From an uncultured Muribaculaceae bacterium (GTDB lineage: Bacteria > Bacteroidota > Bacteroidia > Bacteroidales > Muribaculaceae), in contig CALUMH010000004.1 of assembly GCA_944321685.1 (NCBI GenBank), positions 1 through 64,000 on the forward strand: 64,000 nucleotides of DNA, read 5' to 3'. Below the pieces are notes generated by a model. The model worked only from the letters and a program-made list of their open reading frames with translations. It was not told where the DNA came from and did no database searches. The position numbers were made by a program, and so were the translations under genes. This document shows, piece after piece, positions 51,094-60,089 of the stretch (positions are counted from its first letter, which is position 1; each line of letters begins with the position of its first letter).

Positions 51094-54018
51094 ATGAAAC
51101 GCTTTTGGTTAATGGCGGTTTGGCTGTTTGCGGTGAGCTTGTGCGCATCGGCTGCCGATTTGAGGGGAACACTCGTTTCGGGAACAGACCGGTCGCCGCT
51201 TTCGGGGGCTTCGGTGAGGCTCATGCGCAATAATGCCGACAGCACGTTTGTGGCTGCCGTTTCGGCCGGTAATGATGGTTCGTTCCGCCTTGGCGGTGTG
51301 GCTCGCGGCAAGTATATAGTGAGTTTTACATTCCTTGGTTACGAGACTGTGACGCGCAACGTGGAAATGGCGGGCAAAAATGTCAACCTTGGTGAAATTG
51401 CGATGACCGAGAGCAGCATCTTGCTGCAGGAAACCACGGTTGTGGGTGTGAAAACCGAGATTGTGGTGAAAGAAGACACGATAGAATATAATGCCGACTC
51501 TTATCGCACTCAGCCCAATGCCGTGGTGGAAGATTTGTTGAAGCGCTTGCCCGGTGTGGAGGTTGACAGTGAAGGGAAAATCACCGCCAATGGCAAGGAA
51601 ATAACCAAGATACTGGTTGACGGTGAAGAGTTCTTCTCCGACGACCCCAAGGTGGCAACCAAGAACCTGCCGGTGAACATGGTTGACAAGTTGCAGGTAA
51701 TAGACAGGAAGAGCGACCTTGCCCGGCTTACCGGTGTGGACGACGGCGAGGACGAGACGGTAATAAACCTGACGGTGAAAAAGGGGATGAAGAACGGGTG
51801 GTTCGGTAATGTTACAGGCGGTTATGGTACCGACGACCGATATTCGGGCAATTTCATGGTGAATTATTTCCGTGACAAGAACCAGTTCTCGATACTCGGC
51901 AGTGCCAATAACACCAACGAGATGGGATTTACCGATCGTGGCGCATCGCGTTTCACGCGCTTTGGCGGCCGCAATGGCATCAGCACCACGCAGTCGATAG
52001 GTGTGAATTTTGCCGTGGGCAGTGAGGACAAGTTGCGTGTGGGCGGCGATGTGTTTTATTCCCACAGCGATCGTGACAGTCGCAACAGCAGTAACCGACA
52101 ATACTTGTTCCCCGATTCTACGTCTTATTATGATGAGGCCGGTTCGTCGCGCGATCGCGGGCACAATATTTCGGGAAACTTCCGCCTGAAGTGGGAAATC
52201 GATTCGTTCTCGACATTAGAGTTTCGTCCGCGCTTTTCGGTGAACTTCAGCGACTCGGAGAGTGCCGACAGCTCGGCCACCCGTGCAGGCGATGCAGCCC
52301 GTTCGCTTGTCAACCGCAGTTTGAGCAATAAGTATAACGATGGTACAAGCTATGAGTTCAGCGGCCGCCTTGTGTTCAACCACAAGTTCCGCAGCCACCC
52401 CGGGCGCAGTTATAGTGCAAGTCTTAATTACCAGTTCAGTGATACCAAGGAAGATGGCAGCACTTACACCGACAATACATATTACCTGGTTCCCGATGAA
52501 GACGAGACTATCGACCAGATATATGACAACCACCAGTGGAGCAATAGCGTGCAAGGCCGCCTGACGTGGACCGAACCACTGGGTGATGTTAAGAATGCCC
52601 GGTTTCTGACGTTTTCGTATAACGGTCAATACCGTTTCAACAATGCCGATAAGTATGTGTATGACCTTGTGTCGGCTACATCTGCCACTGCTGCTACCAA
52701 TAGCACGCTTATGTCAATGCTTCGCGACCCGTCGTTCAAAAGATATGTGGTGGAAGAATACGGCTCGTTGGCATGGACCAATCCTACCATGTTGCGCCAA
52801 ATAGTGGAAGACGAGTTGCAACCCGAACTTAATGAGGAGCAAAGCAACCGTTTCCGTAACAATTATTTCAACCAGTCGCTGCAAGTAGGCTTTAAGCAGG
52901 TGCGGGAGAATTACAATCTTGATGTGGGGGCTATGGTGAATTCGTCGATGTCGAGTAGCGAAGACCTTATAAATGCCGACCGCAACATTGCCACCCGATG
53001 GGTGTGGAACGTAGCCCCGTATGCCCGCATACGTTTCAAGATGAGCAAATCACGCTCGTTAGCATTTGATTACCGTGCTCGTTCTTCGCAACCGTCGTTG
53101 ACGCAATTGCAGCCTGTGGCCGATGTGTCGAATCCGTTGCGCATTGTAGTAGGTAACCCCGACCTTAACCCCACGTTTACGCAACGTTTCAATTTGCGGT
53201 ATAGCGATTTCGACCAAGACCGTCAACGCAGCATAATGGCGATGGCCAATTTCCAGTTTGCCACCAATAGTATTATTTCTACCACCGACTATGATTCGCA
53301 AACCGGCGGACAGGTGACTACTTATGAAAATGTAAATGGCGTGTGGAACGGAAACTTGATGGGAATGATAAGTTTCCCGTTCCGTAACAAGAGTTGGTAT
53401 TTTTCATCGATGGGGGCTTTGCGCTATTCCAATACTGTGGGTTACAACAACGGCCTTTACAACCGTAGCGGCTCGCTCTCGGTGAACCTGTCGCCGGGGA
53501 TACGTTTTAACACCGACGCCGTGCAGTTGGAACTTCGTCCCAATTACAATGTGCAAGTGACACACAACACCGTGCAGTCGCAAAACGACCGCACCATACA
53601 CAGTTACGGGGCCATGTTTAACGGGGCTTATTATACGCCGTTTGGCCTGGTGTTCAATACCGACCTTTCTTATAGCGGCACACAGGGTTACAGTGAAGGG
53701 TACGATACCGACCAGTGGCTGTGGAATGCATCGATCTCGTATCAATTCTTGAAAAACAAGGCAGCCACAGTCACAGCGAAAGTGTATGATTTGCTGCATC
53801 AAAAGCAGAATATAAGCCGCACTATCAATGCCAGTTATATCGAGGACAGCGAGTATAATGCAGTCACTCGCTATGTGATGTTCTCGTTCACTTACCGTTT
53901 CACCACATTCGGCAACAAAGGTGGCGGCGACGAGCCTCCGATTGATTATGGCGGCCGTGGTCCCGGCGGTCGGCACCGAGGCGGCCCCATGGGCCCGCCT
54001 CCGGGCAGAATGCGTTAA
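51094..54018 (+). CDS. outer-membrane beta-barrel protein, TonB-dependent receptor-like
   Basis: A 974-residue outer-membrane protein. Signal peptide MKRFWLMAVWLFAVSLCASA; a CarboxypepD_reg-like beta-sandwich (22-95, DLRGTLVSGTDRSPLSGASV); a TonB-plug-like region (about 110-230, VVEDLLKRLPGVEVDSEGKI and DGEEFFSDDPKVATKNLP); then a large barrel with many aromatic strands. The C-terminal tail is Gly/Pro/Arg-rich (GGGDEPPIDYGGRGPGG), unlike classical barrels that end in Phe. The function is unknown; no SusD-like partner is adjacent. Probably a nutrient or peptide receptor or a scaffold. Confidence 0.88.
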   Translation: MKRFWLMAVWLFAVSLCASAADLRGTLVSGTDRSPLSGASVRLMRNNADSTFVAAVSAGNDGSFRLGGVARGKYIVSFTFLGYETVTRNVEMAGKNVNLGEIAMTESSILLQETTVVGVKTEIVVKEDTIEYNADSYRTQPNAVVEDLLKRLPGVEVDSEGKITANGKEITKILVDGEEFFSDDPKVATKNLPVNMVDKLQVIDRKSDLARLTGVDDGEDETVINLTVKKGMKNGWFGNVTGGYGTDDRYSGNFMVNYFRDKNQFSILGSANNTNEMGFTDRGASRFTRFGGRNGISTTQSIGVNFAVGSEDKLRVGGDVFYSHSDRDSRNSSNRQYLFPDSTSYYDEAGSSRDRGHNISGNFRLKWEIDSFSTLEFRPRFSVNFSDSESADSSATRAGDAARSLVNRSLSNKYNDGTSYEFSGRLVFNHKFRSHPGRSYSASLNYQFSDTKEDGSTYTDNTYYLVPDEDETIDQIYDNHQWSNSVQGRLTWTEPLGDVKNARFLTFSYNGQYRFNNADKYVYDLVSATSATAATNSTLMSMLRDPSFKRYVVEEYGSLAWTNPTMLRQIVEDELQPELNEEQSNRFRNNYFNQSLQVGFKQVRENYNLDVGAMVNSSMSSSEDLINADRNIATRWVWNVAPYARIRFKMSKSRSLAFDYRARSSQPSLTQLQPVADVSNPLRIVVGNPDLNPTFTQRFNLRYSDFDQDRQRSIMAMANFQFATNSIISTTDYDSQTGGQVTTYENVNGVWNGNLMGMISFPFRNKSWYFSSMGALRYSNTVGYNNGLYNRSGSLSVNLSPGIRFNTDAVQLELRPNYNVQVTHNTVQSQNDRTIHSYGAMFNGAYYTPFGLVFNTDLSYSGTQGYSEGYDTDQWLWNASISYQFLKNKAATVTAKVYDLLHQKQNISRTINASYIEDSEYNAVTRYVMFSFTYRFTTFGNKGGGDEPPIDYGGRGPGGRHRGGPMGPPPGRMR

Positions 54019-54038
54019 CCGTTTTTTGAGAATATAGG

Positions 54039-54068
54039 AAGTCTGGTCTATGGGCCGGACTTCTTTTT
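54039..54068 (+). terminator. terminator of the outer-membrane protein gene
   Basis: AAGTCTGGTC (54039-54048) pairs with GGCCGGACTT (54053-54062), two G-U pairs, followed by CTTTTTTA. Confidence 0.75.
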
Positions 54069-54080
54069 TATGTGGATACT

Positions 54081-54126
54081 GCAAAATGCAATTTTGTAAC
54101 GTGTAGATATGCGCAATGCCGCATAT
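54081..54126 (+). repeat. dispersed palindromic repeat, copy 3
   Basis: CAAAATGCAATTTTG hairpin (54082-54096), then GTGTAG and a second hairpin ATATGCG/CGCATAT (54107-54126). Matches copy 1 (3597-3669) in opposite orientation over GCAAAATxCAATTTTGTAAyGTGTAGA. Confidence 0.7.
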
Positions 54127-54295
54127 TGTTATTAGTCACATTTTATAAATAGCTGAATAACGATGATTTAAATTTTTGTATGGCCCCATGTCATTGTGCA
54201 ATATTTTCAGGCATGATAGGGGAGAGAAGTGTGTGCTGGTGTTTTTTTGCTTGTGCCGTTATTTTGGTCTATAATTAAAAATAATGCCATAAAAT
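54127..54295. other. AT-rich intergenic stretch, nothing recognised
   Basis: Between the repeat and the amtB promoter I see no gene of meaningful length and no RNA fold I can support. Confidence 0.5.
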
Positions 54296-54326
54296 TTTGT
54301 GGTTTTAGAACATTTTGATAGCTTTG
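54296..54326 (+). promoter_or_regulatory. promoter of amtB
   Basis: TTTG at 54296-54299, a 19-base spacer and TAGCTTTG at 54319-54326. The ATG at 54375 follows after about 48 bases. Confidence 0.6.
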
Positions 54327-54374
54327 CAACGAAAATAATTGCAAAATGTTTTTTAGTGTATAAACTTAAATAAA

Positions 54375-55811
54375 ATGGGAAAGGTTAAAAAAAGATGGCT
54401 GATACTGTTTTGTGTGATTTTTGGTATCAGTGTTTTAGGTTTGTTTTTTTCTGGTTCTACATCCGATTTCAATTTGCCCGCCCTCACAGCACAGCAATAT
54501 GCCAATATTGCATGGATGATTACGGCCACTATTTTCGTGCTGATGATGACCCCTGGACTGGCATTTTTTTACGGAGGTATGGTGCGTGCCAAAAATGTGA
54601 TAAGCACCATGTTGCAAAGTTTCATAGTGATGGGAGTGGTGAGTGTCATTTGGGTAGTTGTGGGTTTCAGCCTGTCGTTTGGCAACGATGTATGTGGCCT
54701 GATAGGTAATCCTGCCGACTTCTTCATGATGAAAGGTGTGGGAGTCGGGAATTTGCTCCCGGTAGGCAGCAGTGGTGCCGGTCTCACACAGCAAGATCTT
54801 GCTGTGACTACCATACCGCTGGCCTTGTTTGCCTTGTTTCAAATGAAGTTTGCCATCATCACCCCGTCGCTTATCACAGGGTCGTTTGCCGAGAGGGTTA
54901 AATTCTCGGGATACTTGATATTCATGATGCTGTGGGTGCTGGTAGTTTACTGCCCGCTTGCACACTGGACGTGGCATCCCGAGGGGATTTTTGCCAAGAT
55001 GCACGTCCATGATTTTGCCGGAGGCATTGTGGTGCATGCGGCATCGGGCGTTGCAGCCCTTGTCGGGGCATTGTTCCTGGGCAAGCGCACAAGCGATGAA
55101 GGGAAGGCTGCCAACATTCCGTTTGTGCTGCTTGGCGCCGCATTGTTGTGGCTTGGATGGTTTGGCTTTAATGGCGGTTCATCGCTTGCGGCCGACGGCG
55201 TGGCCATATCGGCATTTCTCAACACCAACACAGCCGCAGCTACAGCCATGGTGACTTGGGTGTTTCTCGACTGCCTGCTTGGTCGCCGTCCATCGGCGAT
55301 GGGGGCGGCCATTGGTGCCGTGGTAGGGCTTGTGGCCATAACACCGAGTGCCGGCTGGGTAACTGTGGGGCAAAGTTTCTTTATTTCGTTTGTGACCACA
55401 ATAATTTGCAACTTTGCAGTGACCTATAAGGCCAAAAAGCACCTGTTTGACGATGCCCTCGATGTGTTTCCCACGCATGGGCTTGGCGGCATTGTAGGCA
55501 CGATTTTGACAGGCGTGTTCACCTATTCTTATTTCTTCCCCGAAGGTGACGGTGAGATATCCCGATTGGGTTTCTTCATCAACCATGTGCTTGCCGTGGT
55601 GATTGTGTTTGGTTACACATTTGTGATGAGCTATGCGCTATATTGGCTCACCAACAAAATGGTGCGTATGCGGGTATCGAAGCGCAGCGAGCGCATAGGA
55701 CTCGACCGTTCGCAGCACGCCGAGGAATATGGCGGCGATTTCTCAGGTACCGAAATTGCCGAAGAGGTTCCCTCGCGAGAAGAATGGATGAAATCGGTTT
55801 CGGAAAATTGA
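54375..55811 (+). CDS. amtB: ammonium transporter
   Basis: Amt/MEP/Rh channel of 478 residues with eleven or so helices, an inner-membrane trimer. After an N-terminal helix (LILFCVIFGISVLGLFFSG) come NIAWMITATIFVLMMTPGLA and FYGGMVRAKNVIS (family signature), HDFAGGIVVHAASGVAAL with the first pore His, and LDVFPTHGLGGIVGTILTG with the second. The C-terminal tail ERIGLDRSQHAEEYGG is the usual regulatory end. No glnK/P-II gene follows, which is unusual for amtB. Nitrogen-regulated expression is likely but no operator is seen. Confidence 0.96.
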   Translation: MGKVKKRWLILFCVIFGISVLGLFFSGSTSDFNLPALTAQQYANIAWMITATIFVLMMTPGLAFFYGGMVRAKNVISTMLQSFIVMGVVSVIWVVVGFSLSFGNDVCGLIGNPADFFMMKGVGVGNLLPVGSSGAGLTQQDLAVTTIPLALFALFQMKFAIITPSLITGSFAERVKFSGYLIFMMLWVLVVYCPLAHWTWHPEGIFAKMHVHDFAGGIVVHAASGVAALVGALFLGKRTSDEGKAANIPFVLLGAALLWLGWFGFNGGSSLAADGVAISAFLNTNTAAATAMVTWVFLDCLLGRRPSAMGAAIGAVVGLVAITPSAGWVTVGQSFFISFVTTIICNFAVTYKAKKHLFDDALDVFPTHGLGGIVGTILTGVFTYSYFFPEGDGEISRLGFFINHVLAVVIVFGYTFVMSYALYWLTNKMVRMRVSKRSERIGLDRSQHAEEYGGDFSGTEIAEEVPSREEWMKSVSEN

Positions 55812-55839
55812 TTGTACGTATTACTCTGTTTTGCGTTTG

Positions 55840-55878
55840 GGCTTCGGTAGCGGCGAAATGCTACCGGAGCCTTATTTT
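55840..55878 (+). terminator. terminator of amtB
   Basis: GGCTTCGGTAGC (55840-55851) pairs with GCTACCGGAGCC (55860-55871), one G-U pair, followed by TTATTTT. It overlaps the last codons of the convergent LysM gene. Confidence 0.8.
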
Positions 55879-56925
55879 CAACCCGGCTTTCAGCGAACGG
55901 TGGGAATTGCTTGTGGAGAGGCGGTTAATCTTGCACAGCGATTTCAGTTTTATGCCGTATTGTTGTGAGATGGAGTAGGAGGTGTCGCCTGTGCGCGTCA
56001 CGTGGATGCCCGTGTCGTGGTTGGTCGCGGCATCCCGTTTTTCTTCGATATATACTATGCTGCCGGGTGTGATTTCATCATTTCGTTTTCGCCAACTTAG
56101 GTCGTTGAACGATGTGAGGCGGCGAGCTTTCATGCCGAATTCCTCGGCGATGCTTGAATATGAGTCGCCGCTCTTTGCGATTACGCAATACAGCCCGTTG
56201 CGTTTCACTATATCGTGTGCCGAGGTTATTTCTTCGAATATCTGGCTGTCGATAGAATGTTCAAGCGATTCGTCGCCTTCAAGATATTTCGGTTTGGCTA
56301 TGACAGGTTGGCCGGTATCGTAGCGGTAAAGTTCGTAAGTCTCGATAATGTCAATGAGTTTGTCGGCATACCGTTTATCGGTGGCATATCCGCATTGGCG
56401 CAATGTTCGCGCCCAGCCTTTATAGTCGGTTACTTTGAGCTTGAACAACGGTGCATATCGTCGTTGCTTCAGGAATCGGGCATGGTCTTCAAATGAGTCA
56501 TCGGCCGAACGATAGCTGCGGAAACACTCGTCGGGAGCATCGTCGTCGGCATATATTTTGCCGCCGTTCCATGCCCTGCCGTGGCATTTGATGCCGAAGT
56601 GGTTGTTGCCTTGAACGGCAAGGCGGCTGCGCCCCGCGCGGCTTTCAAGCAGCCCTTGAGCCAGTGTAATGCTAGCCGGAATGCCATATTGCTGCTGGTG
56701 CAGGACGGCTATGCGGTGATATTTTTCGATATATTCAAGGTATGCCGCCGATTTGCCTTGTGCCGCCGGTACGCAGGCAATTGTGCAAATGGCCAATATA
56801 AGCCAAAAACGTGAAAGTTTTTTGTGGTGTGATATGGGAAGCGTCTTGGCAATGCAAAAATGAGCAGGCTCTTCTTTGTATTGCTCTCGACTTTCGCTAT
56901 ATTTGCAAAAACACTGTGTTGCCAT
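55861..56925 (-). CDS. glucosaminidase-LysM cell-wall hydrolase
   Basis: Envelope-acting N-acetylglucosaminidase (about 354 residues). A membrane/signal segment (FWLILAICTIACVPAAQG, about 40-57), then a GH73-like domain: GIPASITLAQGLLESRAG with the catalytic Glu (about residue 93), GNNHFGIKCHG, and YKGWARTLRQCGYATDKRYADKLI. Two LysM-type peptidoglycan-binding repeats follow (YCVIAKSGDSYSSIAEEFGM and VTRTGDTSYSISQQYGI). Peptidoglycan turnover. The start is uncertain: the only ATG (56925) faces the divergent cdd and precedes a 36-residue stretch before the signal helix, and it lies upstream of the cdd promoter. A non-ATG start nearer 56820 is possible. Confidence 0.85.
   Translation of the reverse strand: MATQCFCKYSESREQYKEEPAHFCIAKTLPISHHKKLSRFWLILAICTIACVPAAQGKSAAYLEYIEKYHRIAVLHQQQYGIPASITLAQGLLESRAGRSRLAVQGNNHFGIKCHGRAWNGGKIYADDDAPDECFRSYRSADDSFEDHARFLKQRRYAPLFKLKVTDYKGWARTLRQCGYATDKRYADKLIDIIETYELYRYDTGQPVIAKPKYLEGDESLEHSIDSQIFEEITSAHDIVKRNGLYCVIAKSGDSYSSIAEEFGMKARRLTSFNDLSWRKRNDEITPGSIVYIEEKRDAATNHDTGIHVTRTGDTSYSISQQYGIKLKSLCKINRLSTSNSHRSLKAGLKIRLR
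56898..56905 (+). promoter_or_regulatory. -7 box of cdd
   Basis: TATATTTG, 18 bases before the ATG at 56924, indicating a leader of about a dozen bases. Confidence 0.6.
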
Positions 56926-57394
56926 GGATGAAAGAATTATTGATACAAAGATAAGGGTTTACTCTTATAATGAGCTGGGCGAAGATGAGAAAAAGTTGGT
57001 GGAAATGGCCAAAGATGCAACTTCCCGGGCATATGTGCCATATAGCGATTTCCATGTGGGGGCTGCCTTGCTGCTTGAAAATGGTGAAATAATCACAGGG
57101 GCCAATCAGGAAAATGCTTCATTCCCGGCAGGTACGTGTGCCGAACGGTCGGCAATATTTTACGCTGCTGCGCAATATCCCGGGGTGCGTTTTGTGAGGC
57201 TTGCCATTGCTGCATGGCAAAAAGGCGATTTCGTGGAAGAGCCTGTGTCGCCGTGCGGTGTGTGCCGCCAGGCCATACTTGAATATGAGAAACTGGGTGG
57301 CAGTCCTATCGATGTTTTGTTGTGTGGCCGTGATGTGGTTTACCGCATCGATGGTATTCGCGCTCTTTTGCCATTGAGTTTCGAGGAATTTTAA
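56924..57394 (+). CDS. cdd: cytidine deaminase
   Basis: Zinc-dependent hydrolase converting cytidine/deoxycytidine to uridine in pyrimidine salvage (156 residues, cytosol). Motifs: AYVPYSDFHVGAALL (28-60 region), NQENASFPAGTCAERSAIF with the CAE catalytic motif, and SPCGVCRQAILEY (PCxxC zinc ligands). The start is ATG at 56924, just downstream of the TATATTTG box; the frame is open upstream to 56876, before the promoter. Small tetrameric-type deaminase. Confidence 0.95.
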   Translation: MDERIIDTKIRVYSYNELGEDEKKLVEMAKDATSRAYVPYSDFHVGAALLLENGEIITGANQENASFPAGTCAERSAIFYAAAQYPGVRFVRLAIAAWQKGDFVEEPVSPCGVCRQAILEYEKLGGSPIDVLLCGRDVVYRIDGIRALLPLSFEEF

Positions 57395-57455
57395 TTCCTT
57401 GATAAAAAATATATTGTTGTGGAAAACAGCGATTAATGCGTTGCTTGTGGGCGTG

Positions 57456-58541
57456 TTAATCGTTGTTTTTCTGCATTATTCGGTCGAGCAGTGCTGTAAG
57501 GTCGCCGGTCGGATTGGCGGTGACAATTATGTTGTCGATGCCTATGCTTTCGAGCAAAGGGGTATTTTCGTGGTGCAAAGCCATGTAATGTATGCGTGTG
57601 TTGCATTTTTTCAATATCGCCGACATGGCAGAGAATGCCGTGCCGGATATTGCCGCCGGGGTGATGCTGTCGCAAATTATGACTATTTCGTCGGCTTGCT
57701 TGATTGCGTTTGGCAGTTTGTTGCCAGGCATCACAGTCGTTGCCGGTTTCAGCTTGGCGTTGAAGAATGAAGCGAATGCTCCGGCCACCCCGCCTCCGGC
57801 ACCTCCGCCTTTTATATATGACACATCGCGGCCGTTGTGGTGGAAATATACCGAGGCCATGTTGCGCAAGCCGTTGTCAAGAATGTCGGTAGTGACTTCG
57901 TTTGCCCCGAGGCGGCGGGCATGGCGCACTGCCGGCCCTGTGGCGGCATAGAATGCCGAGTCGTCGTTGCACGCAATGGTGAAACGGCATCGCTTGAGCA
58001 ATGCCGCATTTTCGCTGTCGGCGACGGCGCAGGCTCTCAACATTTCCGAGCCGCGGTATAGCGGCAGCTCGTTGCCATTGTTGGTCAGTATTTTGTATCC
58101 CAGTGCGTCGAGCATTCCCAAGCCGGCATCGATCGAGGCAATCTCTTCAATGCCTATCACGAAATTGCGGCAATTGTGTGATAGGGCATCGGCAATGGCA
58201 TCGCCTATGCCGTGCGTGAAAGCTGTGGCCGGATTGCGTTCCGGGTCGGTGTGGTCGTAACCGCATATTTTGAAGGCCTCGATGTATGCAGTTTTGCCGT
58301 CTTGCGATGTTATATAATATGTGTCTTTGAGCCTGAAGTGTGTGTCTCGTACCGTAACGGCGGCACGGCGGCATCCTGTGGCATATGTTTCTATTGCGTC
58401 GAGAAAGCCTTGCCCGCCGTCCGACATTGGCAATGCCGTGACGTGGTTGTGTGCCCCGATGGTTGCCTGGTATGCGTCGGTCGTGTTTTTTATTTGGTGG
58501 GCACCCGTGATGTGTGTGGAATATAATACGAGAACATTCAT
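57456..58541 (-). CDS. divergent glycerate-kinase-like protein
   Basis: About 361 residues resembling the glycerate kinase type 1 family (GlxK). Traceable parts: LPMSDGGQGFLDAIETY (family usually PMADGGEGT), GHNHVT-like spacing, GLGMLDALGYKIL, KGGGAGGGVAGAFASFFNAKLKPA and a final ITPAAISGT. Several key residues differ: the SFKGSL loop is STHITGAHQIK, the GGSATND loop reads EEIASIDAG, and the DVxNPL stretch is CNDDSAF. So activity or substrate may have changed. Start: ATG pair at 58544/58541 directly after a -7 box, suggesting a leaderless mRNA; the frame extends upstream but unsupported. An in-family glycerate kinase is the default reading; confidence in function is low. Confidence 0.7.
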   Translation of the reverse strand: MNVLVLYSTHITGAHQIKNTTDAYQATIGAHNHVTALPMSDGGQGFLDAIETYATGCRRAAVTVRDTHFRLKDTYYITSQDGKTAYIEAFKICGYDHTDPERNPATAFTHGIGDAIADALSHNCRNFVIGIEEIASIDAGLGMLDALGYKILTNNGNELPLYRGSEMLRACAVADSENAALLKRCRFTIACNDDSAFYAATGPAVRHARRLGANEVTTDILDNGLRNMASVYFHHNGRDVSYIKGGGAGGGVAGAFASFFNAKLKPATTVMPGNKLPNAIKQADEIVIICDSITPAAISGTAFSAMSAILKKCNTRIHYMALHHENTPLLESIGIDNIIVTANPTGDLTALLDRIMQKNND

Positions 58542-58547
58542 CATGGG

Positions 58548-58555
58548 CAAAGTTA
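58548..58555 (-). promoter_or_regulatory. -7 box of the glycerate-kinase-like gene
   Basis: Minus-strand TAACTTTG, three bases before the first ATG (58544). Transcription should start on or next to the ATG codons. Confidence 0.6.
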
Positions 58556-58762
58556 CTAAAATTATGCCTGAAAAATTCGATAAAACGGCGCAATTTTCGA
58601 TAATGTTTCCATCACACGGGTGATAGTTTGAGCAACATATACGGCACACTAATATTAAAATATGTGAAAATATGACACATTTTGCTATGGGAATAAAATT
58701 GACGAAATTCTTCGATTAATTCGCTAATGCGCTGAAATACTGATAAAAAAGGCTTAAATTTT
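58556..58762. other. AT-rich intergenic region, nothing recognised
   Basis: Between the glycerate-kinase-like promoter and the promoter of the HEAT-GT2-TPR operon. I see no gene or RNA here; a poorly conserved A/T stretch only. Confidence 0.5.
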
Positions 58763-58795
58763 TTTGGTGGCAAAAGATAGTTGACATTATATTTG
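58763..58795 (+). promoter_or_regulatory. promoter of the HEAT-GT2-TPR operon
   Basis: TTTG at 58763-58766, a 21-base spacer, TATATTTG at 58788-58795. Leader to the ATG at 58878 is about 80 bases. Confidence 0.6.
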
Positions 58796-58877
58796 TAAGA
58801 AAATACGTGATAGGTAGCAGAAGTTTAACATAAATCAAGCTGACGAAACGGTATGTTTTATAACATAAAATTGCCTT

Positions 58878-60089
58878 ATGGAAATTGATTATGGCACATA
58901 CGCATTTAAGGTGGTTTCCTACTATTTTTGGTACTTGTGTGACTTGTTTGTAGGTTTCCCCTTGGTTATACAGATTTGTATCCTCATTATCATGCTCAGC
59001 ATTTGTGTGGGGATTTATCTGTTGTGCCAAACTATATATTTATATCGCAAGAAACATAAGCGGCGGAAAATAATGGATAAGTTCATCGAGCTGTACCGTG
59101 ACCCCATGATCGAGATAGGTAATGACGACGTGGTGCATGAGCCTGATGAAATTGCCGAGATGATGAACTATGACCGTCGAAACCAAATGTCGGTAACCGA
59201 AAAACGCTTGCTTGTGCAAATGATTGCCGACACTAAAACCGAAATAACCGATACGCGAACCGATGCCGGCGAGACCATCAACCGGACGAATTTCCATAAT
59301 ATAATAACGGCTTTCGGGTTGAAGAGCTTTTTCGAGACCGAGTTGCAGTTTTCAAGAATCAAATATAAGGTGAGGGCATTGACGTGGGTGCGTTTCCTTG
59401 AAGAGAGTGTGCCCGATGCCGTGGTTACGCCGTTGCTGTATTCGCGTAACAACGACCTGAGGAAAGCTGCGCAGGCATATTTCATGTGGAACAGTGCGGT
59501 GGAACCGTTCCGTTTCTTCGACGATGGCGACTATGACCGCTATTATCGCGACTGGGACAAGATAGACATACACTCGATACTTGCCAACCGCCGAAAGGCC
59601 GGCTTGACCATTCCCAATGTGTCGCATTGGGTTAAAGACTCTCGTAACGAGAAGTTGAAGCCGCTGTTTGCGAGTGAAATACGTTACCTGAACAAGACCG
59701 AAGAGTGTGGCGAACTGTTTGACACATTTATCCGTACAAGCAATATCGACTTGAAGAGGGAAATTGCATGTACGCTTGGGAAAATGAAGCATACCGACGA
59801 TGAGCAAAATCTTGTCGATGCATATAAGACGCAAGTAGAACCTGTGAAAGTGGCAATCATAAATGCTATTGTCGATATGGGTACCGGCAGGCAGGTTCGG
59901 TTCCTGGAACAATGTTACGACGAAGCCGGCGATTATTCGGTAAAATTTGCCGCAGCAACGGCATTGTATAACTATGGAACGGCGGGTCGCATGGCGTTTG
60001 ACGTGAAGCAACGCCAGGCAGGTGCAAAGTATAAGTGGATATTCGACCACATCAATGATCCTATTATCAACAGGAGGAATGCCGTATGA
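58878..60089 (+). CDS. membrane-anchored HEAT-repeat-like protein of an exopolysaccharide operon
   Basis: A 403-residue protein with an N-terminal membrane helix (about 26-52, FPLVIQICILIIMLSICVGI), a basic segment (RKKHKRRK) and a cytosolic helical-repeat domain (about 65-390) with HEAT-like units such as KVAIINAIVDMGTGRQVRFL and SVKFAAATALYNYGTAGRMAF. No catalytic motifs. Its stop overlaps the GT2 start as ATGA (60086-60089), so it is translated with the glycosyltransferase. Possible scaffold or regulator of the synthase; unknown otherwise. Confidence 0.8.
   Translation: MEIDYGTYAFKVVSYYFWYLCDLFVGFPLVIQICILIIMLSICVGIYLLCQTIYLYRKKHKRRKIMDKFIELYRDPMIEIGNDDVVHEPDEIAEMMNYDRRNQMSVTEKRLLVQMIADTKTEITDTRTDAGETINRTNFHNIITAFGLKSFFETELQFSRIKYKVRALTWVRFLEESVPDAVVTPLLYSRNNDLRKAAQAYFMWNSAVEPFRFFDDGDYDRYYRDWDKIDIHSILANRRKAGLTIPNVSHWVKDSRNEKLKPLFASEIRYLNKTEECGELFDTFIRTSNIDLKREIACTLGKMKHTDDEQNLVDAYKTQVEPVKVAIINAIVDMGTGRQVRFLEQCYDEAGDYSVKFAAATALYNYGTAGRMAFDVKQRQAGAKYKWIFDHINDPIINRRNAV

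Noticed and set aside
54127..54295. Possible small RNA in the gap before amtB
   Set aside because: No stem, promoter or conserved element could be identified by eye.
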